Shown here one piece after another: positions 7,465 through 16,264 of a DNA stretch of 64,000 nucleotides. The position numbers were made by a program, and so were the translations under genes. Location: NCBI RefSeq assembly GCF_900083545.1, contig NZ_LT559262.1:3150324-3214323 (forward strand), in the 5' to 3' direction. This DNA comes from Alistipes provencensis (GTDB taxonomy: Bacteria > Bacteroidota > Bacteroidia > Bacteroidales > Rikenellaceae). The notes beneath the pieces are model-generated. The model searched no databases, was not told where the DNA came from, and saw nothing but the letters and a program-made list of their open reading frames with translations. Position 1 is the first letter of the stretch. Every line of letters begins with the position of its first letter.

Positions 7465-9687
7465 ATGTCTGACATCTCACCTCTGATTTCCGACCTGGCC
7501 TTTATATTAATAATAGCCGGATTCGTCACGATCCTCTTCCGCTGGATCAAACAACCCGTCATCCTCGGATATATCGTGGCCGGCATCATGGCCGGGCCAC
7601 ATGTATCCTTTCTCCCGACGGTTTCCGACCCTGCAAACATCAAGATATGGGGTGACATCGGCATTATTTTCCTGCTCTTCTCCATGGGGCTGGGTTTCTC
7701 GTTCCGCAAATTGATGAACGTCGGCATCACGGCGCTTGTCACCACGGTCGTAATCGTATGCGGGATGATGTTTCTGGGTTATACGGCCGGCAATGCCATG
7801 GGATTCTCGCACATGAGCAGTATCTTCCTCGGCGGTATGCTCTCCATGTCATCCACGGCCATCGTCTACAAAGCGTTCGGCGACATGGGACTGCTGCAGC
7901 AGAAGTTTACCGGTATCGTTCTGGGCATTCTGGTCGTCGAGGACCTTGTGGCCGTCGTCATGTTAGTCGTGCTCTCCACACTGGGTATCAGCAAACATTT
8001 CGAGGAAGGCGCCATGCTGGAGAGCGTGCTGAAACTGGCCGCTTTTCTCATCTTCTGGTTCGCACTGGGTATCTACCTTATCCCAACAGCATTCCGGAAA
8101 TTTCAACGTTTTCTCAGCGACGAGATTCTGCTGATCGTCTCGTTAGCGCTCTGTTTAGGCATGGTCATGATCGCCACCAAAGCCGGATTCTCGGCGGCCC
8201 TCGGGGCTTTCGTCATGGGATCGTTGCTGGCAGAAACAGCCGAATCCGACCGGATCGGTCAGCTCGTGCAGCCCGTCAAGGATCTCTTCGCCGCTGTTTT
8301 CTTCGTTTCGGTAGGCATGATGGTCGATCCGATCGTCATCTGGCAGTATATCTTCCCGATCCTCATCCTGACGCTATTGGTGCTGGGCGGGCAGGTGTTG
8401 TTCGGGAGCTTCGGAGTGCTGCTCTCGGGACAGCCTCTGAAGATAGCCGTCCAGTCGGGCTTCTCGCTGACCCAAGTCGGCGAGTTCGCTTTCATCATCG
8501 CGTCCCTCGGCGTCAGCCTACATGTGACGGACAATTCGCTCTATCCCGTAATCGTAGCCGTATCGGTAATCACAACCTTCCTGACACCTTACATGATCCG
8601 GTGTTCCGACCCGGCTTACCGCATCGTGGAACGGTATCTGCCGATGACGATGAAAGAATTTCTGGTCCGCTACTCGTCAGGGACGATGACTGTCCATCAC
8701 CAGAGCTTGTGGACGCATCTTCTGAAATCGATGTTCATCCCGGTGGGAATCTATCTGGTCATCTGTATCTTCTTCGCCACACTCTTCTTCAGTTATATCC
8801 AACCGCTGATCCTGGAACACCTGCCGGGCGTGAAAGGCAACATGGTGGGCTTTGCAATCATCTTTCCCGTTATCGCCCCGCTGCTGTGGGCTGTCATAGT
8901 TCGAAAGAACCATTCCCCCGAGTTCCGCAAACTCTGGGCAGACAGCAAGTTCAACCGCGGTTCGCTGGTTTCGCTGGTACTCATCAAGATCATCCTCTGC
9001 ATTGCGGTCATAATGGGCGTCCTGGTCCGTCTGTTCAACGTAGCACTCGGTGCCGGAGTAGTTCTCTCGACCGTAATCGTCGGAGCCATCTATTTCTCGA
9101 AGTGGGTCCGGCGACGGTCCACCTCGATCGAAGATCGCTTCCTGAAGAATTTTCAAGGCGATAAGAACAGCCCTGCGCGCACGGTGCTGAACGGTGCCAT
9201 GCCGTTCGCCAACCTGCACATGACCGACATTACAATCTCCCCCGATTCGCCCTGTGTCGGTCAGACCTTGCAAGACCTGTGCATCCGGACAAAATTTCAG
9301 GTGAACGTCATCTCCATCGTGCGCGGTAATCAGCGAATCGATATCCCCGACGGTACGGAACATCTCTATCCTCACGACCGGATCACACTCGCGGGAACCG
9401 ACGAACAGCTCGAACGTTTCAAATGTTCCCTGCAACCCGCCGGAGAGCAGAAACCGAAGATCGACAGGGCTGACGAGGAACCGATGCGGATCATGCAATT
9501 GAGCCTCGACAGTTGTTCGCCGCTGGTAAACCGGTCGATCCGCGAAGTTGCACTTCAGAACTGCATCGTACTGGGTATCGAACGAAACGGAAAAAATCTG
9601 ATGAATCCTGAACCGGAAACCGTTTTCCGGGAAAATGACATGATATGGCTCGTCGGGAAACAACGGGCCGTTGAATCGTTAAATTAA
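7465..9687 (+). CDS. CPA2-family cation:proton antiporter with two TrkA-C domains
   Basis: A 740-aa inner-membrane protein. Residues about 1-390 form the Na+/H+-exchanger fold (ALGAFVMGSLLAETAESD, SVGMMVDPIVIW). Four more hydrophobic helices occupy about 410-560, and two C-terminal TrkA-C/RCK-C ligand-binding domains lie at about 575-655 and 665-740 (NVISIVRGNQRIDIPDG, NCIVLGIERNGKN). No Rossmann-type TrkA-N domain is seen. It likely exchanges K+ or Na+ for H+ under control of a small ligand. It sits 4 bp after corA. Confidence 0.88.
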   Translation: MSDISPLISDLAFILIIAGFVTILFRWIKQPVILGYIVAGIMAGPHVSFLPTVSDPANIKIWGDIGIIFLLFSMGLGFSFRKLMNVGITALVTTVVIVCGMMFLGYTAGNAMGFSHMSSIFLGGMLSMSSTAIVYKAFGDMGLLQQKFTGIVLGILVVEDLVAVVMLVVLSTLGISKHFEEGAMLESVLKLAAFLIFWFALGIYLIPTAFRKFQRFLSDEILLIVSLALCLGMVMIATKAGFSAALGAFVMGSLLAETAESDRIGQLVQPVKDLFAAVFFVSVGMMVDPIVIWQYIFPILILTLLVLGGQVLFGSFGVLLSGQPLKIAVQSGFSLTQVGEFAFIIASLGVSLHVTDNSLYPVIVAVSVITTFLTPYMIRCSDPAYRIVERYLPMTMKEFLVRYSSGTMTVHHQSLWTHLLKSMFIPVGIYLVICIFFATLFFSYIQPLILEHLPGVKGNMVGFAIIFPVIAPLLWAVIVRKNHSPEFRKLWADSKFNRGSLVSLVLIKIILCIAVIMGVLVRLFNVALGAGVVLSTVIVGAIYFSKWVRRRSTSIEDRFLKNFQGDKNSPARTVLNGAMPFANLHMTDITISPDSPCVGQTLQDLCIRTKFQVNVISIVRGNQRIDIPDGTEHLYPHDRITLAGTDEQLERFKCSLQPAGEQKPKIDRADEEPMRIMQLSLDSCSPLVNRSIREVALQNCIVLGIERNGKNLMNPEPETVFRENDMIWLVGKQRAVESLN

Positions 9688-9699
9688 AAACAAACTGCA

Positions 9700-10089
9700 A
9701 TGAAAAAAATCATCTTAATCGCCCTGATAGCCATGTGCGCCGGTACGAGCAACGCACAGGAACCCAAAAACGCGACCCACAAACAACTCCGGGCCGAACA
9801 GGAGGCAGCCTTCGACATCCCGGCCTGCGGCCCCGACGGATCGGGCGGCATTACCGTCACTGGCAGAATTTCTGATTTCGAGCAGAGTATCGACAGGCGG
9901 GGAAACCTCTACATCCCAATAAATGTCATGGGCACGGACATTTCGGTTCAGGAGCAGATCAGCCTGCCACGCGGCAGTAGCTCTGCCTCCGTCGACATTC
10001 TACCCAATTTTAACTCCAACCGGCATTCGTTAAGCGGCGTACTGCTTCCGCTCTGCAAAGCGCACCTCTTTCAGGGCAGATCATTCTAA
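9700..10089 (+). CDS. Small exported protein of unknown function
   Basis: A 129-aa protein with a clear Sec signal peptide (MKKIILIALIAMCAGTSNA, cleaved before QEPKN) and a short mature domain containing GGITVTGRISDFEQS. It starts 12 bp after the antiporter stop, so it may be the last gene of that unit. The last 20 or so residues are cysteine- and basic-rich and unlike the rest, so the true C-terminus may have been altered by a small indel. I do not recognise the family. The pab operon converges on it from the other strand. Confidence 0.6.
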   Translation: MKKIILIALIAMCAGTSNAQEPKNATHKQLRAEQEAAFDIPACGPDGSGGITVTGRISDFEQSIDRRGNLYIPINVMGTDISVQEQISLPRGSSSASVDILPNFNSNRHSLSGVLLPLCKAHLFQGRSF

Positions 10090-10119
10090 CCCGTCGGAGC
10101 GCTTCGCAGATAGCGTCCC

Positions 10120-10716
10120 TTACAGACGAACCAATGCTGCCGTAGCGACCTTCGGGGCCTCCTTCAGATCGGTCATGGCGTTGATGAACCGTACATTCAG
10201 ATAGTCCCCGAGCTCTTGCGCCTCGATTCGCCGGGCGGCGATCAGGCCCCGCTCCAGCAGTTCCTGCCGTTTCGTCCCGGCCAGCAGCGGACCGGCCGGC
10301 GTAAAAAGTCCGTCGGCAGACTCGAACACGAGATTGAAAGCCGAGGCATCCGTCACCAGACCGCGGCGGACAATGACGATCTCGTCGCACCCCGAATCGC
10401 GCAGCAGTATATTCAATCGGCTCCGATCCGTATATTTGTAGGAGTAGTCGATGGCATCGTCCCGGATTACTCCTACTTTTTCGATCCGTCGCCGTACATA
10501 AGGAATGTACTCGACCTTCCCGATGTCGCGGCCATATACGACCCGGCACTTGAACAACCCCTGCCGTACCTCTTCGGGGATTGAATTCGGCAAACCGGAG
10601 AGGCTCGGACACGTCCCGAAAAAATGTCCGGCCGTGCGGTCGACCCGAGCCTGATGATAGGCAAGGTTGTGCAATCGTCCCTGCTCGAGCCTTATGGCTT
10701 CGCTGAAGGTCGTCAT
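10120..10716 (-). CDS. pabC: Aminodeoxychorismate lyase, class IV aminotransferase fold
   Basis: A 198-aa PLP enzyme that should release pyruvate from 4-amino-4-deoxychorismate to give p-aminobenzoate for folate. It shows the N-terminal ETI-like start MTTFSEAIRLEQGRLHNL and, in the central part, SYKYTDRSRLN, probably with the Schiff-base lysine, then CDEIVIVRRGLVTDASAFNLVF typical of the class IV fold. It is short for the family but complete. Its start overlaps the pabB stop by 4 bp, so translation is probably coupled. Confidence 0.85.
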   Translation of the reverse strand: MTTFSEAIRLEQGRLHNLAYHQARVDRTAGHFFGTCPSLSGLPNSIPEEVRQGLFKCRVVYGRDIGKVEYIPYVRRRIEKVGVIRDDAIDYSYKYTDRSRLNILLRDSGCDEIVIVRRGLVTDASAFNLVFESADGLFTPAGPLLAGTKRQELLERGLIAARRIEAQELGDYLNVRFINAMTDLKEAPKVATAALVRL

Positions 10717-11681
10717 AGGAATGGCAGATAGATTTTTTTCAACACCTCGTCGTACTCTTCCTCAGGCCGGCTCATCACGGTTATTCCGCCGCCACTGCGG
10801 AAATACATACCGCCGTCCGTCTGTTCGATATAGCGTATCATCACGGCGCTGTCCAACTCCCGGCCGTCGAAATAACCGAAGACTCCGGTATAAAATCCCC
10901 GCGGCCGTTCCTCAGCCCGTCGGATCAGTTCCAACGTCGAGCGCTTGGGAGCGCCCGATACGGAGCCCGCCGGCAACATCCGGAACAGGATGTCGCCCAT
11001 GCGGGAGAAACTGTCCTCGGGCAGCGTCCCGACGATCTCCGAACTGACCTGCAAAATATCTCCCCGGTTCGTCCGCAGGGTGTCTATATAGCGGAAACGT
11101 TTGACTTCGACCCGCTCGGCAACCATGCCCAGATCATTGCGGAGCAGGTCTACGACGGTATAGTGTTCCGCCGTCTCCTTGGGATCGGCGAGAATGGCCT
11201 GTGCGGCATCGGGGATTGAGGCGTCGATGGTTCCCTTCATCGGATTGGTCGAGATACGTCCATCGGCTATGCGAACGAAACGCTCCGGCGAAAAACAGGC
11301 GAAGCGCCCCGGCACATAGAGGCAATAAGGGGCATCGCTGTGCAGAATCACCTCCTGCAGCGGAACAGACAGGGCGAGAGGTGTCCGGAGCGTCAGGTTC
11401 GCCAGAAACGAATCGCCGCGTTGCAATCCCTGCATCACTACGTCGAAGCGCGACAGATAGACCTCATAGGGTTCGGGGCTAGCTTCGAAAGTTCCGCGTT
11501 CCGCAGGTACTTTTGTTTTCGGAATGTTCGAACCGGCCGGAACCCGGAACAGCAGCTCGTGCTGCGCGGCCGGATCGTCCAGAAAGATACCCTCCGTCAT
11601 TTCAAAATCGACGGCAAAAAGAAACGGCGTCCGCCGTCTGCCGGCGTCGTTCATCCGGATTCTCACTTCTTCGGCTCGCAT
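10713..11681 (-). CDS. pabB: Aminodeoxychorismate synthase component I
   Basis: A 322-aa chorismate-binding enzyme that aminates chorismate to 4-amino-4-deoxychorismate using ammonia from PabA. The C-terminal chorismate domain shows FVRIADGRISTNPMKGTID, LLRNDLGMVAERVEV, ILFRMLPAGSVSGAPK and GFYTGVFGY. The short N-terminal region suits PabB rather than TrpE. The first ATG (11681) overlaps the true pabA end; an ATG ten codons in (11654) would start 8 nt after the pabA stop. Both fit translational coupling. Confidence 0.9.
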   Translation of the reverse strand: MRAEEVRIRMNDAGRRRTPFLFAVDFEMTEGIFLDDPAAQHELLFRVPAGSNIPKTKVPAERGTFEASPEPYEVYLSRFDVVMQGLQRGDSFLANLTLRTPLALSVPLQEVILHSDAPYCLYVPGRFACFSPERFVRIADGRISTNPMKGTIDASIPDAAQAILADPKETAEHYTVVDLLRNDLGMVAERVEVKRFRYIDTLRTNRGDILQVSSEIVGTLPEDSFSRMGDILFRMLPAGSVSGAPKRSTLELIRRAEERPRGFYTGVFGYFDGRELDSAVMIRYIEQTDGGMYFRSGGGITVMSRPEEEYDEVLKKIYLPFL

Positions 11682-12255
11682 ACGTCGGAATTCAGAAAAT
11701 TACGGATAATACCGCCCCCGCACTCCGTCATATAGGATTCGGGGTGGAACTGCACGCCATACACGGCGTATCGTACATGCTCGATGGCCATGACGCGGCC
11801 TCGCCGTCCCATGCCGTAGCTTTCAGATCGGGCGGCAAGGTCTCTCCGTCCATCATCCACGAATGATAACGCCCGACAGCGACCGTCGGAGGCAGCCCTC
11901 GGAATATCCGGGAAGAAGTGTCGAGCCGCACGCGGCTCCTCACGCCGTGAAGCGGATGTTCGAGATTGCATAGCTCTGCACCGAACGCCTCGGCGATAGC
12001 CTGATGCCCTAAGCAGACACCGAGGATCGGAATCCGCCCCGCAGCCGTCCTCACCACATCAAGCAGGGTTCCCGCCTCGGAGGGGACGCCGGGCCCCGGA
12101 GAGAGCAGGATGCGGTCGTAATCGCCGACCTCCATCGCTGAAATACGATCGTTGGGCACGACAGCGATGCGATCCGCCGATTCGCACACTTCGCGGACCA
12201 GATGCAACAGGTTATAGGTGAACGAATCGTAATTGTCGATCAGCAACAACTGCAT
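11663..12255 (-). pseudogene. pabA: Aminodeoxychorismate synthase glutaminase subunit, frameshifted
   Basis: A class I glutamine amidotransferase starting MQLLLIDNYDSFTYNL at 12255. It shows ILLSPGPGVPSEAG, the nucleophile loop LGVCLGHQAIAEAFG, and VGRYHSWMMDG. The original frame runs into a nonsense C-terminus ending at 11728. The family C-terminus (MAIEHVRYAVYGVQFHPES) is intact one frame away and stops at 11663. A single missing base near 11795-11805 would restore DGEGRVMAIEH. The restored end overlaps pabB, as expected for a coupled pair. Either the gene is broken, losing the catalytic His-Glu, or this is a consensus error. Confidence 0.85.
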
Positions 12256-12275
12256 AGGATACTTGTTATTGATGA

Positions 12276-12283
12276 CAAATATA
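12276..12283 (-). promoter_or_regulatory. Bacteroidota -7 element for the pab operon
   Basis: On the minus strand TATATTTG matches TAnnTTTG 20 nt upstream of the pabA start. No well-spaced TTTG was seen at -33. Confidence 0.45.
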
Positions 12284-12432
12284 CGATATTTCAATCAAAT
12301 GTCCGATTGCACTCCTGCTATTATGCGTCAACGATTCGAAAAGAAACATTCTGCGATCAAGGAGCCATTGCAGATCGTATAAATGGTATAGCATCGAAAA
12401 AATTCAAAGTATTCCACTTGAATATTCCGATG

Positions 12433-12748
12433 CTAATACGACTCCTGCCGGGTTACTACCTGTGGCAGATTAATCCAAAACCAGATAACCCTACCGTCAG
12501 GTGTATAAAGATTCGTTATATCCCCGCTGAGCAAACCTCCGTCACCCAAGACGACATAATATCCCTGACCGTCCAGACAATACCCCTCCCTCAGGGATTA
12601 CCAGAGGACCGTCCAGAGCGCTCCAGTCGATATGCGTATACAAATAAATCGTATTGCCTGTTCCGCAATAACGTTTAAGCGCTTCCCCATCGATCGGTTC
12701 CTGCTGCAGTAATTCCAAAAGCGCCTCCGTGTCTTCCTGCGTGTACAC
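12433..12748 (-). pseudogene. Frameshifted small gene of unknown function
   Basis: From a GTG at 12748 the frame encodes MYTQEDTEALLELLQQEP and then DWSALDGPLVIPEGG. One base out of frame it continues as YCLDGQGYYVVLGDGGLLSG and NLYTPDGRVIWFWINLP, up to a TAG at 12433. The two parts read as one protein of about 104 residues broken near 12581-12595, inside a GGGAGGGG run. No ATG is available upstream. I do not recognise the family. It looks like a decayed or mis-sequenced gene. Confidence 0.45.
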
Positions 12749-12821
12749 TCCGGCACGGCTATGGGTTATCGACTCCTCAGCATATGTTATGGGTTATTCA
12801 GTTTTCCGACAAGAAAAGTCA

Positions 12822-12852
12822 AGGCCCGAAAGAGAATAAATTCTTCGGGCCT
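12822..12852 (-). terminator. Hairpin after the HU remnant
   Basis: AGGCCCGAA (12822-12830) pairs with TTCGGGCCT (12844-12852). On the minus strand it is followed by TGACTTTTCTTG. It sits 18 nt after the stop of the HU-like remnant. Confidence 0.5.
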
Positions 12853-12869
12853 CATTGCTGTTATATTGA

Positions 12870-13192
12870 TTATTTGACAGCATCACATAAGTCGGGAGAC
12901 GGCTTGAATGCCGGGATGTCATGCGCAGGGACAACTATTGTCGTATTCTTCGAGATGTTACGAGCCGTATTTTCCTTGCGATACTTGATTGCAAAAGTTC
13001 CGTATGTGGTACACAACATAACGGCACCTTTATCACTGTTATTTCTTATGCAGGAACTAATCAAAATGTCGCAAGTGAATCAATGAACGGAGAACTTGCA
13101 TTGTTTTTAATCTGCAGCTTTGGGTATCGACAAAACGCCACATTTTATCGGTTCTCGCGTCTGACTTGCAATGTTCTTACTATGACCGCCAT
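12870..13192 (-). pseudogene. HU/IHF-family DNA-binding protein remnant
   Basis: The C-terminal half is in one frame and has the family pattern: GTFAIKYRKENTARN, then TTIVVPAHDIPAFKPSPDL and CDAVK at the end (compare VPAFKPG..LKDAVK in HU). Upstream, a plausible start (ATG GCG GTC at 13192) soon meets stop codons. The N-terminal helices are scattered over frames with several stops, so this is an old pseudogene rather than one error. It carries its own terminator-like hairpin. Confidence 0.6.
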
Positions 13193-13361
13193 GCGCAGTC
13201 TATCGCACTAATATGCCGATATCTGGCTTTGCAACGACAGCCGATGACAAGTATGCACGACAAGCCCCCTCCCCTCAAAAAGTGAGCTTCATGTCCGCAT
13301 AAACAGTGAAAGGTCGGATAGGTTCAAAACCGGATCGCAGGCCGGACGCAAAAAATGTTTT

Positions 13362-16256
13362 CTACTCTGTAACCGCAACGAGTCCGATATTCGGGTTCGA
13401 AGCAAGTTCAGAAAGTGTAAAACCACTGCCATCAGCCCCCATCCAAATATAGATACCGGCATCTTCCCCCGAATCTATCCGATAATACATCCGCAATTTC
13501 GTCTGCGACCAAGTAAAGGCGTATTCGCTACGCAGGCGCAGTGAATAACGACCTTCTTCAGTCATCGTTATCGCACCGATACGCGTACCGTCCATACGCT
13601 CGAAAACGACAAACTCTCCGGCCTGAACCGGCTTCGGCGTATTAAAATTATCACGCATATAGGTTAGTCCCCCCGCCATGCGGTTATTCTCGATGGTAAT
13701 TTCCTCTTCTACAAAACGAATCGCCTCGTCATCCGTATAGATGCGCGCCGTGCTCTCGCTGACGATCGAGCGGGTGACGAACGGAATCCGGATGGTGCCC
13801 AACGATGCGTCGGCCGCTACGGTATAGGCAAAACGACCCGTCTCAACTTCCGCGATCTCGGCCGGGTGATTGTCAGGCAGGCGAAGTGTCGGAGCGTCGA
13901 TATAGCAAACAAACTCCCGACCTATAGGGGTCACCTCCTGTTCTCCGGCTCCGGAACGGCTCGCCAGGGTGAAGGTAACCTCCACGTCTGTACCGCTATC
14001 AGCATAGTCGAATGCGACCTTCCCGTCTTGCGAATCTCCGACTGTAAAACCGAACGAAAAAGGATCGTACGACGCCAATTCGAACGAGGTCGATTTGTAG
14101 ACGTGTATCGGAGAGGTTCCCTCGGCAGAAGTTCCGGCCACACGGACCGTCTCCTCGAAACGCGCCGTGCGGGTCTTGAGTTGCGCACTGAGCGTGACCG
14201 AATTATCGGAGTAGCGGTCCGGATCCGGCTCGAAAAGCAGCACGCGGCCCGAACTGCCCGTATCTTCATCGGTGATCTCGCTAAGCCACCCGTCAGCCTG
14301 ACGCCACCTGCCATCGGATTGCAACTCCCCTGTCGGGTCGAGGCTCTCCGTGCAGATCAGGAACTGATTGTCGGCAGAAATACCCTGCGGCAGAGTGAAC
14401 GAGACAGTAACGGCCTCGTCCTTCTTAGGCGCTGCGAGCATGTATTTCACCCGATTGTATTCGCCCATATTTTCAAGTGTGATGGCGCCACCCGAGTTGA
14501 GCGTATAAGTAAAGGTCTTCTCGACCGGAGCAAAATACTGGTTTTCGACAACGATGTGGTCTGAGAGATTATCCGGGTCGGCATTGAGCGCCGTGCGGAA
14601 ATAGACGCGGCAACGGTGCGATTGCTCGAGCACATCGCGCGTAATGGTGTAGACGTATTTGAAATCATGCTCTTTGTCATCTCTTCCCCATGCCGGATCG
14701 AGCGCCCCGTCAGCTTTCAGATAGTCTTGCCGGAACACCGTCCGCAGGTTCTGTAATGCAGGGTCAGGAGTGATATGATTGGCCGAAATCAGCACGTCAA
14801 TCGGCAGCAGCTCCTCGGGAAAATCGTCGGGAATGGTAAACAACAGAACGACCTCCTGTCCTCCCGCTTCGCCCGAAGTCGCACCGTCGACATTCGTCGA
14901 GGCCCAACAGGGTACGAACTTGAACTGCGAGACGGCCAGTAAACGGATCGTCCGCTGCAGTTTTCCGGATTTGATCATCAGTTCGCCCCAACGCTGTTCG
15001 CCCGGTCCCACGGGCAGCAGCGTAAAACTGATTGTCCCCACCCCGCCGAAGAACTGATAGCCCGACAAGTCATCGGTACTGGATATATTGTTACTGAGCC
15101 AGCGCACTTCGGGACGCTCCGTCGCGTTGCACCGGAAGGTGACCGATCTCTGCCCGGACACACTCTGTCCGGAAAATACGACGAAGGTCTTGTCGACGGT
15201 GAGCGTCGTCGTCCCGTCGGAAACCGAGGGAATCTCCTGCTCGACCGAAATCCAGACATTGTTGACCGGGGGTGCCGTCTTGGCCTCGGCGAACGAACGG
15301 ACACCTCCTTCGAGACGCTCTTTCACCACGATGCGGTAGTGATGGTTGCGTACGATCGGCAACGGTTCCTGCGTCGTATTGTCAAGCAGCAACACCCGGT
15401 AATAAAGCTCCTCCGTATCACCGGCATTGCGCCCCTTCACCACGACATACATCTGGTCATCCGAGGCATTGGCATATTCGAAAACGAACTCGTCCGAAGT
15501 CCCGAGCAGCTCTTCGGGATCGGTGCATTTGCTCAGGTCGCGGGGCAGCGTTACGAAGAATGACTCGCGGGTCCAGAGGAACGAGCGCTCGGAGGTGTCA
15601 TAGGGCGCCACCGTGCCGAACGAATTCTGATTGCAAACAGCAAAGCCCGTCACGGTAAAAGGCACATTGACAGTCTCTCCGCCGACCTCGACGCTCCCCT
15701 GCGCAAAGGAAATCTTTGCCATGTTACGCACCAGTATCACCGGGTTCTTGAGCGTTGCGACCAAATCTCCATCGGAAGGGGTATTGCCGTCACCGAACTG
15801 TACGCTCGACACCCGTCCCCAGTAGACTACTCGTGCCGAAGTAGAGAGCAGTTCCAATACCACGCTATTTTCGTGGCGTCCCCGGTTGGCTGCGTCGTTA
15901 AACGACGATTCGAGATTCTGATTCGCCAGAAAATGGATGATTTGCGTTCGACTCGGCACATCCGCAGAAAGCGTTCCAGACAACTGGTCAGCTTGGACGT
16001 CGAGTTCCGAAGGCGTTACACGGGAGAGAAAAAGACCGTCACGGTCGAAGCAGAGCAGTGTCATCGACTGGATTCCGAGACCGTCGGGATCGACGCTGCG
16101 CGTCGTGACGACCGGCATGTCGGGGACCGTCACAGCGATCTCGACATGCAACACGTCACCGGGCACAGCCTCCGGAACAACCTCCACGGGCGTTTGCGTA
16201 CAGGATATGCAGGCCAAAGCCAGCAACGATACAATATATGTCGCAATTCGTTTCAT
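13362..16256 (-). CDS. Large fimbrial minor-subunit lipoprotein (DUF4906-like)
   Basis: A 964-aa secreted lipoprotein with signal and lipobox MKRIATYIVSLLALACISC. The N-terminal part follows the fimbrillin/DUF4906 pattern (IQSMTLLCFDRDGLFLSRV; NNHYRIVVKE-like strand around residue 305), followed by several beta-rich repeats. It is the last gene of the fimbrial operon and likely a tip or accessory adhesin, since tip subunits are usually the most distal and largest. It starts 8 bp after the previous stop. Domain assignment is by pattern only. Confidence 0.7.
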   Translation of the reverse strand: MKRIATYIVSLLALACISCTQTPVEVVPEAVPGDVLHVEIAVTVPDMPVVTTRSVDPDGLGIQSMTLLCFDRDGLFLSRVTPSELDVQADQLSGTLSADVPSRTQIIHFLANQNLESSFNDAANRGRHENSVVLELLSTSARVVYWGRVSSVQFGDGNTPSDGDLVATLKNPVILVRNMAKISFAQGSVEVGGETVNVPFTVTGFAVCNQNSFGTVAPYDTSERSFLWTRESFFVTLPRDLSKCTDPEELLGTSDEFVFEYANASDDQMYVVVKGRNAGDTEELYYRVLLLDNTTQEPLPIVRNHHYRIVVKERLEGGVRSFAEAKTAPPVNNVWISVEQEIPSVSDGTTTLTVDKTFVVFSGQSVSGQRSVTFRCNATERPEVRWLSNNISSTDDLSGYQFFGGVGTISFTLLPVGPGEQRWGELMIKSGKLQRTIRLLAVSQFKFVPCWASTNVDGATSGEAGGQEVVLLFTIPDDFPEELLPIDVLISANHITPDPALQNLRTVFRQDYLKADGALDPAWGRDDKEHDFKYVYTITRDVLEQSHRCRVYFRTALNADPDNLSDHIVVENQYFAPVEKTFTYTLNSGGAITLENMGEYNRVKYMLAAPKKDEAVTVSFTLPQGISADNQFLICTESLDPTGELQSDGRWRQADGWLSEITDEDTGSSGRVLLFEPDPDRYSDNSVTLSAQLKTRTARFEETVRVAGTSAEGTSPIHVYKSTSFELASYDPFSFGFTVGDSQDGKVAFDYADSGTDVEVTFTLASRSGAGEQEVTPIGREFVCYIDAPTLRLPDNHPAEIAEVETGRFAYTVAADASLGTIRIPFVTRSIVSESTARIYTDDEAIRFVEEEITIENNRMAGGLTYMRDNFNTPKPVQAGEFVVFERMDGTRIGAITMTEEGRYSLRLRSEYAFTWSQTKLRMYYRIDSGEDAGIYIWMGADGSGFTLSELASNPNIGLVAVTE

Positions 16257-16264
16257 AATCCCGA

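Noticed and set aside
12202..12678. 158-codon + strand frame over the pabA promoter
   Set aside because: Runs antisense through pabA and the frameshifted 12433-12748 gene; no protein features.
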